Of a stretch of 64,000 nt of DNA, positions 44,032 through 52,977 are shown in pieces; the first letter of the stretch is position 1, and each line of letters opens with the position of its first letter. A program made the translations under genes and the position numbers. The DNA comes from Psychroserpens mesophilus. Its GTDB lineage: Bacteria > Bacteroidota > Bacteroidia > Flavobacteriales > Flavobacteriaceae. The notes under the pieces were generated by a model that worked only from the letters and a program-made list of their open reading frames with translations, had not been told where the DNA came from and did no database searches. The stretch spans positions 186,001-250,000 of the forward strand of contig NZ_JXJP01000003.1 of assembly GCF_000826645.1 (NCBI RefSeq), written 5' to 3'.

Positions 44032-46443
44032 CTAGTTATAATCACATATATCGCTTCCTATTGGAGAACCATCAGGTATTTTTGGTGACGCTTGCAACTT
44101 AAATTTTTCAGGTGATTCTAGGTATTGGTCTATAAGACTTATGTAGTACATAGAATTACTATCACTAAATTTACTTTTAGATTCCTTAATATCTATTAAC
44201 ACCTTATGAGCAATAGCTTTAACCTGAAAAAAAGAGGCATCACTGACAGCTAAGTTCATAATATATTTTAATACATTTTCGTTAATCATTTGTTGTACCT
44301 GATCTTTGTACTCAAGATTTGCCGATTTATAAATTGTACCACCTACAAGTCTTAATAAAACATGTTCTAAATCCATATTATTCTCAACAAAATCCCTATT
44401 CATTCCAGATTGCATTACCAGTCGATTAGCTCGTTCTGGATGCAATAACAATTTTAAAACCATATCACTTGCTGTTGATGCTGCACTCAATGGGTCGAAA
44501 GTCACTCCTGTTTTTCCTTTAAACGACTCTCTTGTTCGTCCGTATTCAAAAGCTCTCGGTGGAAATAAGTCTAATTTTTCTTTAGGTATTGCTAAATTCT
44601 CTACTGAAATAGATTTTAATAAAGAAAAGAAAGCGCGCTTCTGAATATCGACCCTAATTGGTTTTACAGTAAACTGACCTCCTCCTTTAACAGCGTAATT
44701 ATAATCTAGTCCACCAATAACTTTGGAAGCCGCTTCTACTTGGTATCTATGATAAAAATATAAGGGTACAAAGACATCTTCTAAGACGGAATAAGGTTCG
44801 CCCTCACGAATATTATCTACTGAAAAATTTGAAATGGCTTGTTGTCTAACGGCTAAAACATGCTCTAATTCTTCTGAAGCCGATTTACCATTATCCCAAA
44901 GGTGTGCAAATGCATGAGCTCCTCCATTTGCTCTGGCATCAGAATCTGATATAAATTGGTGTCCGGCAAACGTTGCAGCTTTTAATATGTTATTGAGTTC
45001 TTCTTTTTCATTTTGATTGTTTTCAAATTCCGAATAACTATACGCCACAGTCACTTTATCCCAGTCTCCAATACCTACAGCATAAGCTTCGCTGAGATCA
45101 ATCTCTCCATTAGTTAATTTTACTAAAGGATGTGGATAATCCATGACAGAAGATCTATCATTCGGACTCGCTGCAAAATTATGAGCAAAACCGATGGTAT
45201 GACCAACTTCGTGAGCACTCAACTGACGAATTCTAGCCAAAGCCATGTCTAGCATAGGTTGATAATTATCATCACGTTCTGCAAAAGGTTTATTCAATAA
45301 GGCCTGAGCGATCATAAAATCTTGACGAATACGTAAACTTCCTAAGCTCACATGACCCTTAATAATTTCTCCTGTTCTTGGATCAATAACACTTCCACCA
45401 TAGCTCCAGCCTCGTGTTGATCGATGTACCCACTGAATCACATTATAGCGACAATCCATTGGATCAGCATCTGCTGGTAACATTTTGACCTGAAACGCAT
45501 CTTTAAATCCGATAGCTTCATAAGCTTGATTCCACCAACGAGCACCTTCTAAAAGTGCTGAACGAACTGGTTCTGGTATTCCTGGATCGAGATAATATAT
45601 GATGGGTTCTTTTGCTTCACTAAGGTCTGCTTTAGGATTTTTCTTCTCTAAACGATGACGAATGATATAGCGTTTTTTAATCGGTTCATGTATTGGTGTA
45701 GCATAATCTAAATATGCCATTGAAATGGCACCACTTCTCACATCAAACTCACGCATTTCATAACCATCATCAGGTAATTCAATAAAACTATGATGCTGAA
45801 TGACACTCACTAAAGAAGCTGTTGGAACAACAGTTCTAATGTTTTTCCCTGTAGGTGTTCCTTCAAAAGTTAGCAAAGCTTCAAACTCAACATTTTTAGG
45901 AAAGGCTTTCGTACGATTTAATGATAATGCACTTTTTGAAGCATCCAATTTGTATGTTCCCTCTTTTCTTCGTTTAAACGTTTCAACAACACCATGAGCA
46001 TCTTCCATTAAAAAAGGCGTCAAGTCAATGATATAAGTTCCGTTTTTTTCTTCTTCAATTTTAAATCCGAATAATACCGATTTAGCAAACGCCTGGTCAA
46101 TACTTTTCTTTTCAAGTTCATTATCGGTTATTGCTCTATAGTTTTGATTCGGTTGCACTAGCAATAATTTATGACCAGCTTTTTGGAACTTCACTATACG
46201 TTCTCTGCCTAGCTGACCTCTGTCTAAACCAATATCATTAGAACCGACTCCAGTTGCAAGTGAATTGACATATAAAAATTCCTGTTCCAGATTTTTAACT
46301 TCTAGGTAAATTTTATCCTGAGATTCTTCGTAATAGAAGTTAAAAAACCCGTTGTAATTTTTTAGGTCTTTTTTATCTGAAATTTGAGAAAATAAGGGCA
46401 AAACCAATAGACAAAAAATAAGGGAAAGTATAAAAGATTTCAT
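44032..46443 (-). CDS. Zinc-dependent metalloprotease, metzincin type
   Basis: An 803-residue secreted peptidase. It has a signal peptide (cleavage near LFSQ, residue 19), a long N-terminal region of the DUF5117/DUF5118 type (about 25-280, with NSLATGVGSNDIGLDRGQLG), and a metzincin catalytic site HEVGHTIGFAHNF near 410 that gives HExxHxxGxxH. The Met-turn candidate SSVMDYPHP lies about 20 residues later. A C-terminal DUF4953-like helical region completes it. These proteins occur in Bacteroidota envelopes; the substrate is unknown. The final codons abut a dispersed repeat. Confidence 0.88.
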   Translation of the reverse strand: MKSFILSLIFCLLVLPLFSQISDKKDLKNYNGFFNFYYEESQDKIYLEVKNLEQEFLYVNSLATGVGSNDIGLDRGQLGRERIVKFQKAGHKLLLVQPNQNYRAITDNELEKKSIDQAFAKSVLFGFKIEEEKNGTYIIDLTPFLMEDAHGVVETFKRRKEGTYKLDASKSALSLNRTKAFPKNVEFEALLTFEGTPTGKNIRTVVPTASLVSVIQHHSFIELPDDGYEMREFDVRSGAISMAYLDYATPIHEPIKKRYIIRHRLEKKNPKADLSEAKEPIIYYLDPGIPEPVRSALLEGARWWNQAYEAIGFKDAFQVKMLPADADPMDCRYNVIQWVHRSTRGWSYGGSVIDPRTGEIIKGHVSLGSLRIRQDFMIAQALLNKPFAERDDNYQPMLDMALARIRQLSAHEVGHTIGFAHNFAASPNDRSSVMDYPHPLVKLTNGEIDLSEAYAVGIGDWDKVTVAYSYSEFENNQNEKEELNNILKAATFAGHQFISDSDARANGGAHAFAHLWDNGKSASEELEHVLAVRQQAISNFSVDNIREGEPYSVLEDVFVPLYFYHRYQVEAASKVIGGLDYNYAVKGGGQFTVKPIRVDIQKRAFFSLLKSISVENLAIPKEKLDLFPPRAFEYGRTRESFKGKTGVTFDPLSAASTASDMVLKLLLHPERANRLVMQSGMNRDFVENNMDLEHVLLRLVGGTIYKSANLEYKDQVQQMINENVLKYIMNLAVSDASFFQVKAIAHKVLIDIKESKSKFSDSNSMYYISLIDQYLESPEKFKLQASPKIPDGSPIGSDICDYN

Positions 46444-46523
46444 ATCAAAAATTTAGCTTATAAAATTACATAAATTAATGGTAAAAAATTAAATTAAATC
46501 TTTCTCTACTGAGACTTTCGCTT

Positions 46524-46531
46524 TACATTTG
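46524..46531 (+). promoter_or_regulatory. Probable -7 element of prfB
   Basis: TACATTTG (TAnnTTTG) lies 16 bases before the ATG at 46548. Confidence 0.4.
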
Positions 46532-46547
46532 TTGAAAATTATAATAT

Positions 46548-47658
46548 ATGATTACTTCAGATCAAATTAAAGATCTCAATACACGCCTTGATAAACTAAG
46601 GCACTATCTTTGACATAGATGCCAAACTGATAGAAATTTCTAACGAAGAAGAACAAACGTTTGACCCAAATTTCTGGAACGATTCCAAACAAGCCGAATT
46701 GGTTATGAAATCGCTTCGAGAGAAAAAAAGTTGGGTAGAAGATTACAAAACAGGCAAAACCTTATTAGAAGATTTAGAGGTCATCTACGAGTTTTACAAA
46801 GAGGAAGAAGCCACTGCAGAGGATGTTCAAGACCGATATGAAAAAGCGTTACTGCTCATTGAAAAACTAGAATTCAAAAACATGTTGTCTGATGAAGGCG
46901 ATAGCTTGAGTGCTGTGCTGCAAATTACCGCTGGTGCTGGAGGAACAGAATCTTGCGATTGGGCAAGCATGCTCATGCGAATGTATTTGATGTATGCAGA
47001 AAAGAATGGTTTTAAAGTGAAAGAACTCAACTTTCAGGAAGGTGATGTTGCCGGAATTAAAACGGTGACTTTAGAAATAGAAGGCGATTATGCATTTGGA
47101 TGGCTCAAAGGTGAAAATGGTGTACATCGTCTTGTTCGCATTTCTCCTTTCGACAGTAATGCCAAGCGACATACGAGTTTTGCTTCAGTTTATGTGTATC
47201 CTTTAGTTGATGATACCATAGAGATTGATATCAATCCTGCAGATATTGAAATCACAACGGCAAGGTCTAGTGGTGCTGGTGGACAAAATGTTAATAAAGT
47301 TGAAACCAAAGTTCAATTAACTCATAAACCTTCGGGAATTCAAATATCATGTTCTGAAACTCGATCGCAACATGATAATCGTGCCAGAGCACTACAGATG
47401 TTGAAGTCTCAATTATACGAAATTGAATTACAAAAGCAAATGGCGCAACGTGATGATATTGAAGCTGGCAAAATGAAAATTGAATGGGGAAGTCAAATTC
47501 GCAATTATGTGATGCATCCATATAAATTAGTAAAAGATGTAAGATCTGCTCATGAAACTGGAAATGTCGATGCTGTTATGGATGGTGATTTAGAACCATT
47601 TTTGAAAGCCTATTTAATGATGATGGGACAAAAAGAAGAGAATACAAACCAATTATAA
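46548..47658 (+). CDS. prfB: Peptide chain release factor 2, with programmed +1 frameshift
   Basis: Release factor 2 ends translation at UGA and UAA. The gene is in two frames: codons 1-21 run from the ATG at 46548 to an in-frame TGA at 46611. Skipping one base at 46611 gives a frame that stays open to 47658, for a total of about 369 residues. The slip site CTTTGAC with the preceding TAT is identical to the classical autoregulatory site. Downstream motifs are [14 protein letters not shown] (SPF tripeptide for stop recognition) and the catalytic GGQ in [14 protein letters not shown]. It is not a pseudogene. The arsC-like gene follows three bases later. Confidence 0.96.
46598..46614 (+). promoter_or_regulatory. 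prfB: prfB programmed frameshift site
   Basis: AAGG (46598-46601), then CACTAT, then CTTTGAC (46608-46614). The TGA (46611-46613) is the RF2-dependent stop; low RF2 favours slipping +1 onto GAC. The Shine-Dalgarno-like AAGG is weaker than the E. coli AGGGGG but at a similar place. Confidence 0.9.
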
Positions 47659-47661
47659 ACT

Positions 47662-48003
47662 ATGATTACAATTTTTCACAATCCGCGTTGTACAAAATCC
47701 CGAGAAGGTCTTCAAATTTTGGAAAAATCTGGCAAGGATTTTGAAGTGGTAAAATATCTTGAAGAATCCATTTCCGAAGCGCAACTAAAAAAAATTATCG
47801 CGTTATTAGGCATTCAACCCATAAATTTGGTTAGAAAAAATGAGGCCATTTGGAAATCTGATTTTAAAGGAAAAGAACTAAACGATAAGGATGTTATATC
47901 AGCCATGATAAAAAACCCGAAACTCATTGAGCGGCCCATTGTTATAAATAATAACAAAGCAGTCATTGGAAGACCTCCTTCTTTAATTCTTGACATTATA
48001 TAA
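47662..48003 (+). CDS. ArsC/Spx-family protein (arsenate reductase-like)
   Basis: A 113-residue thioredoxin-fold protein starting MITIFHNPRCTKSREGLQIL. The single active Cys in NPRCTKSR is the ArsC glutaredoxin-dependent arsenate reductase pattern. LVRKNEAIWKS and IERPIVINNNKAVIGRPP supply the Arg residues of the family. There is no arsR or arsenite pump nearby, so a housekeeping YfgD-like role is as likely as arsenic resistance. It begins three bases after prfB. Confidence 0.88.
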   Translation: MITIFHNPRCTKSREGLQILEKSGKDFEVVKYLEESISEAQLKKIIALLGIQPINLVRKNEAIWKSDFKGKELNDKDVISAMIKNPKLIERPIVINNNKAVIGRPPSLILDII

Positions 48004-48027
48004 GTAGTAAAAAAGATATTACATATT

Positions 48028-48447
48028 ATGAGATTTTTAAAAAGCATTATCATAGTTTTCTCTTTAATACTTAGCAGTTATGGATTTTCCCAAACAACTG
48101 CTGAGGTTAAATATGATAAAGAACGATATGAAGAAAAAAGTAAAGAGTTAAAAGCAGAAATTATTAGCGATATCACTGAAGCGCTAGAACTTGATGCTTT
48201 TAAAAAGCAAATCGTTACGCAAACCATAGAAGCGTATTTTGAAGAACTGACAAAAATTTACATGTATGATCTTGCCGTATTTGAAAAACAAGATTTAGTC
48301 ACTCAACTTGATGCCAGACATTTTAATGATTTACAAACCATACTTGAACAGGAACAAATAGATTTTATCTTAAATCAGCTTAAAGGAGATTGGAAAAAAG
48401 ACAAGAAGAAGAAAAAAAGAAAAAACAAACGTAAAAAAGACAATTAA
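48028..48447 (+). CDS. Small secreted protein with Lys-rich tail
   Basis: A 139-residue protein with a signal peptide (hydrophobic 5-18, cleavage near GFSQ). The mature part is almost entirely helical and charged (YEEKSKELKAEIISDITEAL, then FKKQIVTQTIEAYFEELTKI). The last 20 residues are almost only Lys, Arg, Asn and Asp (KKDKKKKKRKNKRKKDN). No domain is recognised; the helix pair resembles Spy-like periplasmic proteins in general form only. It is 24 bases after the ArsC-like gene and may be in its operon. Confidence 0.68.
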   Translation: MRFLKSIIIVFSLILSSYGFSQTTAEVKYDKERYEEKSKELKAEIISDITEALELDAFKKQIVTQTIEAYFEELTKIYMYDLAVFEKQDLVTQLDARHFNDLQTILEQEQIDFILNQLKGDWKKDKKKKKRKNKRKKDN

Positions 48448-48588
48448 TTACGATTATTTACAATAATAAAGGCTTATTTCTGTAAGAAATGTTAATCTTT
48501 AGTTTGTTTAACAAAAGATTAACCCATCTCCATATCAAGTACTATTATTTTTGCACTTTTAAACAGCAAATAATACCATCACTTGATT

Positions 48589-51054
48589 ATGAAAATAAAC
48601 TTTACGCTACTCCTACTTCTTATGTCAACCCTTAGTTTTGCACAAAAAGAAATTACCGTTACGGGTAAGGTTATTGATGCTGATGATAATTTCCCCTTAG
48701 AATACGCGACAGTTTCTTTTATCACTAAACCTGATAATAACGTAGTTACTGGAGGCATCACTGATCTCGAAGGTAAATTTGAAATTGAGGTTCCTATGGG
48801 TACTTATGATGTTAAAATTGAATATTTATCATATAAAACAAAAACCTATTCTGATAAATTGCTCGATAAAAGTATCAACTTAGGTACTGTGAGTTTGTCG
48901 TTAAATCTTGAAGCGTTAGATACTGTCGAAATCATAGCCGAACGAACTACAGCAGATATTAAACTAGATAAAAAAATCTATACAATTGGTAAAGATTTAA
49001 CGGTTCAAGGCGGAACTGTAAGTGATGTTTTAGACAATGTGCCTTCAGTTTCTGTTGATGTTGAAGGTAATGTGGCCTTGCGTGGTAATGATGATGTTAG
49101 AATATTAATTAATGGTAAACCTTCAGGATTAGTTGGTCTTAATTCTACTGAAGCCTTACGTCAATTACCTGCTGAAGCCATTGAACGTGTCGAAGTGATT
49201 ACCTCTCCTTCTGCCAGGTATGATGCTGAAGGTACGGCTGGTATTTTAAACATTATTTTAAGACGAAGTAAGCTTCAAGGACTCAATGGAGCTATAACTT
49301 TAAATACAGGTTATCCAACTCAAGCAGGGATTTCAGGAAATATTAATTATAGAACTGGAGATTTCAATTTTTTCAATACAACGAGTTATAACTATCGAGA
49401 AATTCCAGGTAATGCCTATGCGAATTCTACTTTCATTCCGTCTGGAGACAGACTAGAAGAAACTCGAAATTTTGATCGTGAACGAAAAGGAATCAATACC
49501 AATTTTGGTGTAGAATGGTATATAAATGACACAGCTTCTTTAACCACTTCCGTTCAGTTTAGAGATAGTAATAATGAACAGGAAAGTACTAACAGAATTG
49601 TTGAGTTTGAAAATTCAACCAATACGACTACGGTTAGAAATCGATTTGATCCCGAATTCGAAGATGATAGAACTATTCAATATACAGTAAATTTTGATAA
49701 ACAATTTGGCGATAATTCTGATCATCGCTTTACAGCGAATTTCCAGTACGAATCAAGTTCAGAGCTTGAGAATTCATTAATTCAACAAGATGGTATAGCT
49801 GTTGAGGATGTGACCACAGATGAAAACCAAGATCGTATTTTTTTACAAGCAGATTACGTTCTTCCTGTTGGAGAGGTAAGTCAGTTTGAATTTGGGTATC
49901 AAGGACGTTTTCAAACTCTAGATACAGATTATGAAATCTCATTTAGAAACAATGATTCTGGTATGTTTGAATTGAGTACTGACCTAAGTAATAATCTAGT
50001 TTACAGAGAATATGTGAACGCTGTGTATAGCCAATTCGGAAGCAAAATCAAATCTAAATTTAGCTACCTTTTAGGTTTACGTATGGAAGACACCAGAATC
50101 ACAATTGACCAACAAACAACGAATCAATTTGACAGAAAAAGTTATGTAAGCTTCTTTCCAACCATTAATTTAGCTTACGAACTTGGTACTGACGAAAACA
50201 TTACGCTTGGTTATAACCGAAGAATTAGAAGACCACGTTCACGATTTATCAATCCGTTTCCTTCTCGTAGTTCAGCAACCAATTTATTCCAAGGGAATCC
50301 CGATTTAGATCCGAGTTTTTCAAACACATACGACTTAGGTTATTATAAAAAATTCAGCAAAAAAGTAACCTTAAATACATCTATCTATTACCAGCGAACT
50401 ACAGATACTTTCAATTTTATAAATATAGGAACTGACGATTTTTTCATTTTTGAGACCAATCAGATTGTCAATGCAAGTGATCCTAACTTCGAACAGTTAG
50501 ATCAAGATTTCGACTTGATTCAGATTATTCAAAGATCGCCTGTTAATCTGGCAACTAATGATCGCTATGGGTTTGAGTTTACTCTAACCTACAGACCTAT
50601 TAAGAAATGGAATATCAACGGTAACTTTAATATTTTTCAATCGGTTACTGAGGGTTCTTTTGGAGGAACCGATTTTAGTGCCGAAAACTTAAGCTGGTTT
50701 ATTCGTTTAAATAATAAATATACACTTCCTGGTAATATAGACTGGCAAACACGTTTGAATTACCGAGGACCTAGTGAAGACGCTCAGAATAAGAATGAAG
50801 GGATTTTCTCAACAGATTTAGCGTTCAGCAAAGATTTATTTAAAGAGCGTGCTTCTATCGCAATTAATGTTAGTGATGTATTTAACTCAAGAAAGCGAAG
50901 AAGTTTTACAACCACACCTACTTTTAATTCTAATAGCGAATTTCAATGGAGAGAACGCACTTTTAATTTATCGTTTACCTATCGTTTTAATCAACAGAAA
51001 AAACGCGAGCGTTCAGGCAATGGAGCTGGTGATGATTTTGATTTTGAAGGATAA
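48589..51054 (+). CDS. TonB-receptor-like outer-membrane protein
   Basis: An outer-membrane protein of about 821 residues. It has a signal peptide (cleavage near SFAQ, residue 19) and a carboxypeptidase-like domain (about 25-105, VTGKVIDADDNFPLEYATVS). A TonB plug follows (about 125-225, VLDNVPSVSVDVEGNVALRG, then INGKPSG and SARYDAEGTAGILNI). The 'outer membrane beta-barrel' part carries RPRSRFINPFPSRSSATNLF and ends with a charged, Gly/Asp-rich tail after SFTYRFNQ. The plug-with-barrel class without a SusD partner suggests transport of an unknown ligand. ATG 48589 is chosen over an upstream TTG. Confidence 0.87.
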   Translation: MKINFTLLLLLMSTLSFAQKEITVTGKVIDADDNFPLEYATVSFITKPDNNVVTGGITDLEGKFEIEVPMGTYDVKIEYLSYKTKTYSDKLLDKSINLGTVSLSLNLEALDTVEIIAERTTADIKLDKKIYTIGKDLTVQGGTVSDVLDNVPSVSVDVEGNVALRGNDDVRILINGKPSGLVGLNSTEALRQLPAEAIERVEVITSPSARYDAEGTAGILNIILRRSKLQGLNGAITLNTGYPTQAGISGNINYRTGDFNFFNTTSYNYREIPGNAYANSTFIPSGDRLEETRNFDRERKGINTNFGVEWYINDTASLTTSVQFRDSNNEQESTNRIVEFENSTNTTTVRNRFDPEFEDDRTIQYTVNFDKQFGDNSDHRFTANFQYESSSELENSLIQQDGIAVEDVTTDENQDRIFLQADYVLPVGEVSQFEFGYQGRFQTLDTDYEISFRNNDSGMFELSTDLSNNLVYREYVNAVYSQFGSKIKSKFSYLLGLRMEDTRITIDQQTTNQFDRKSYVSFFPTINLAYELGTDENITLGYNRRIRRPRSRFINPFPSRSSATNLFQGNPDLDPSFSNTYDLGYYKKFSKKVTLNTSIYYQRTTDTFNFINIGTDDFFIFETNQIVNASDPNFEQLDQDFDLIQIIQRSPVNLATNDRYGFEFTLTYRPIKKWNINGNFNIFQSVTEGSFGGTDFSAENLSWFIRLNNKYTLPGNIDWQTRLNYRGPSEDAQNKNEGIFSTDLAFSKDLFKERASIAINVSDVFNSRKRRSFTTTPTFNSNSEFQWRERTFNLSFTYRFNQQKKRERSGNGAGDDFDFEG

Positions 51055-51077
51055 GATAATCGCTTATTACAGCCAAC

Positions 51078-51110
51078 AAAAAAGGAAACCAATATGGTTT
51101 CCTTTTTTTT
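51078..51110 (+). terminator. Intrinsic terminator after the 48589 receptor gene
   Basis: AAAGGAAACC (51081-51090) pairs with GGTTTCCTTT (51096-51105) around AATAT, followed by more T's. Confidence 0.88.
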
Positions 51111-51130
51111 ATAAGTGAAAAAACTAAAAA

Positions 51131-51310
51131 TTAGCTATTAGCCTCTCGTTTAGCTTTCTTTTCTTCTTTAATTTCTTTTAAGCGCTCCATTAAAGATCCG
51201 CCAATCCAATAAGGAACAACAAATGTGATTAAAAAAATCATTAACCAAAACCCTATAGTTAATATGGTTAAAAACGCTAAAAATCCTAAATATTGGTCAA
51301 ATTCAAACAT
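51131..51310 (-). CDS. Small 59-residue membrane protein
   Basis: An open frame from the ATG at 51310 to TAA at 51131. The protein is one long hydrophobic stretch (about residues 9-35, FLAFLTILTIGFWLMIFLIT) followed by a charged amphipathic helix (MERLKEIKEEKKAKREANS). This membrane-anchor plus coiled tail form is common for small flavobacterial proteins, but no family is recognised. It occupies the otherwise empty 489-base space between the receptor and fumC; I see nothing else there except the flanking terminator and fumC promoter. Confidence 0.6.
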   Translation of the reverse strand: MFEFDQYLGFLAFLTILTIGFWLMIFLITFVVPYWIGGSLMERLKEIKEEKKAKREANS

Positions 51311-51509
51311 GTGGTTTTTTTTTGTTATTGCAAAGATATAATAAACAGATTTGTTTTACAATAGTTTATTTGGGTTTTATTAACAGGATATTAAAAGAAT
51401 ACTATTTCTTAATTTTTCAAAATGGTAAATTGAATTAAATCGATTGTTCGATGAAAAAATTAATGAAAAATTAAAGCAATTATTATGAAACAATTACTTA
51501 TCAAAATCC

Positions 51510-51517
51510 TAACTTTG
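51510..51517 (+). promoter_or_regulatory. Probable -7 element of fumC
   Basis: TAACTTTG (TAnnTTTG) lies 26 bases before the ATG at 51544. Confidence 0.45.
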
Positions 51518-51543
51518 TAACACTATAAATTACACATTACATT

Positions 51544-52941
51544 ATGGAATTCAGAATAGAAAAAGACACAATGGGTAAGGTAAAAGTGCCTGCTGATAAA
51601 CTTTGGGGAGCACAAACAGAACGTTCTCGCAATAATTTTAAAATAGGTGCACCTGCATCGATGCCTTTAGAAATTGTTTTTGGATTTGCTTATCTAAAAA
51701 AAGCTGCTGCTTACACCAATGCTGAGCTCGGTGTTTTAGACAATGAAAAGCGCGATTTAATAGCACAAGTTTGCGACGAAATCTTAGAAGGCAAACACAA
51801 TGACCAATTTCCTCTAGTAATCTGGCAAACGGGTTCTGGTACTCAGAGTAATATGAATGTTAATGAAGTGATTGCAAACAGAGCACATCAAATCGCTGGA
51901 AAAGTCATTGGAGAAGGTGATAAAACAATTCAGCCGAATGATGACGTTAACAAATCACAGTCTTCTAACGATACATTTCCAACAGGAATGCATATCGCTA
52001 TTTATAAAAAAGTGGTAGAAACAACAATTTCAGGAGTTATTAAATTAAGAAATACACTACATGAAAAATCTTTAGCATTTAAAGATGTTGTAAAAATTGG
52101 ACGAACACATTTAATGGATGCTACTCCTTTAACACTTGGTCAAGAATTTTCGGGTTATGTTTCTCAGTTAGATCATGGACTAAAAGCTTTAGAAAACACA
52201 CTTCCTCACCTATCAGAATTAGCTCTTGGTGGTACAGCTGTGGGTACAGGACTCAACACGCCTGATGGTTATAGTGAACTCGTTGCAGATTACATTGCCA
52301 AGTTTACAGGTTTACCTTTTGTTTCTGCAGATAACAAATTTGAAGCTTTGGCAGCTCATGATGCTCTGGTTGAAACGCATGGTGCCTTAAAACAATTAGC
52401 TGTTTCGCTTAATAAAATTGCAAACGACATTCGTATGATGGCTTCTGGACCTAGAAGTGGAATTGGTGAAATTATTATTCCTGCAAACGAACCTGGAAGT
52501 TCTATAATGCCTGGAAAAGTAAATCCAACACAATGTGAAGCCTTAACAATGGTTTGTGCTCAAGTCATGGGTAATGATGTTGCTGTTACTGTTGGAGGTA
52601 CTCAAGGTCATTATGAACTTAATGTTTTTAAACCAATGATGGCAGCCAATGTATTACAATCGGCACAATTACTTGGTGATGCTTGTGTTAGTTTCGAAGA
52701 ACATTGTGCTGCTGGTATCGAACCAAATTATAATGTGATTAAACAACTTTTAAATAACTCGTTAATGTTAGTCACTGCTTTAAATACAAAAATTGGCTAT
52801 TATAAAGCTGCTGAAATTGCAAATACAGCTCATAAAAATGGGACAACTTTAAAAGAAGAAGCTATAAATCTTGGCTATGTAACTGCTGAAGATTATGATG
52901 CTTGGGTGAAACCTGAGAACATGGTAGGCTCTCTGAAATAA
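51544..52941 (+). CDS. fumC: Class II fumarate hydratase
   Basis: A 465-residue homotetrameric enzyme of the citric acid cycle that interconverts fumarate and malate. It starts [39 protein letters not shown] and [12 protein letters not shown] form part of the active site, and the signature loop is [16 protein letters not shown] near 315-330. It is Fe-S independent. It is monocistronic as far as can be seen, with its own promoter. Confidence 0.97.
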   Translation: MEFRIEKDTMGKVKVPADKLWGAQTERSRNNFKIGAPASMPLEIVFGFAYLKKAAAYTNAELGVLDNEKRDLIAQVCDEILEGKHNDQFPLVIWQTGSGTQSNMNVNEVIANRAHQIAGKVIGEGDKTIQPNDDVNKSQSSNDTFPTGMHIAIYKKVVETTISGVIKLRNTLHEKSLAFKDVVKIGRTHLMDATPLTLGQEFSGYVSQLDHGLKALENTLPHLSELALGGTAVGTGLNTPDGYSELVADYIAKFTGLPFVSADNKFEALAAHDALVETHGALKQLAVSLNKIANDIRMMASGPRSGIGEIIIPANEPGSSIMPGKVNPTQCEALTMVCAQVMGNDVAVTVGGTQGHYELNVFKPMMAANVLQSAQLLGDACVSFEEHCAAGIEPNYNVIKQLLNNSLMLVTALNTKIGYYKAAEIANTAHKNGTTLKEEAINLGYVTAEDYDAWVKPENMVGSLK

Positions 52942-52977
52942 ATTCCATATATTTAAATATAATCAACAACCTTTATT

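Noticed and set aside
46548-46698. prfB looks like a frameshifted pseudogene because codon 22 is TGA
   Set aside because: The TGA lies in the standard programmed slip site CTTTGAC and the +1 frame is intact to the end with all RF2 motifs.
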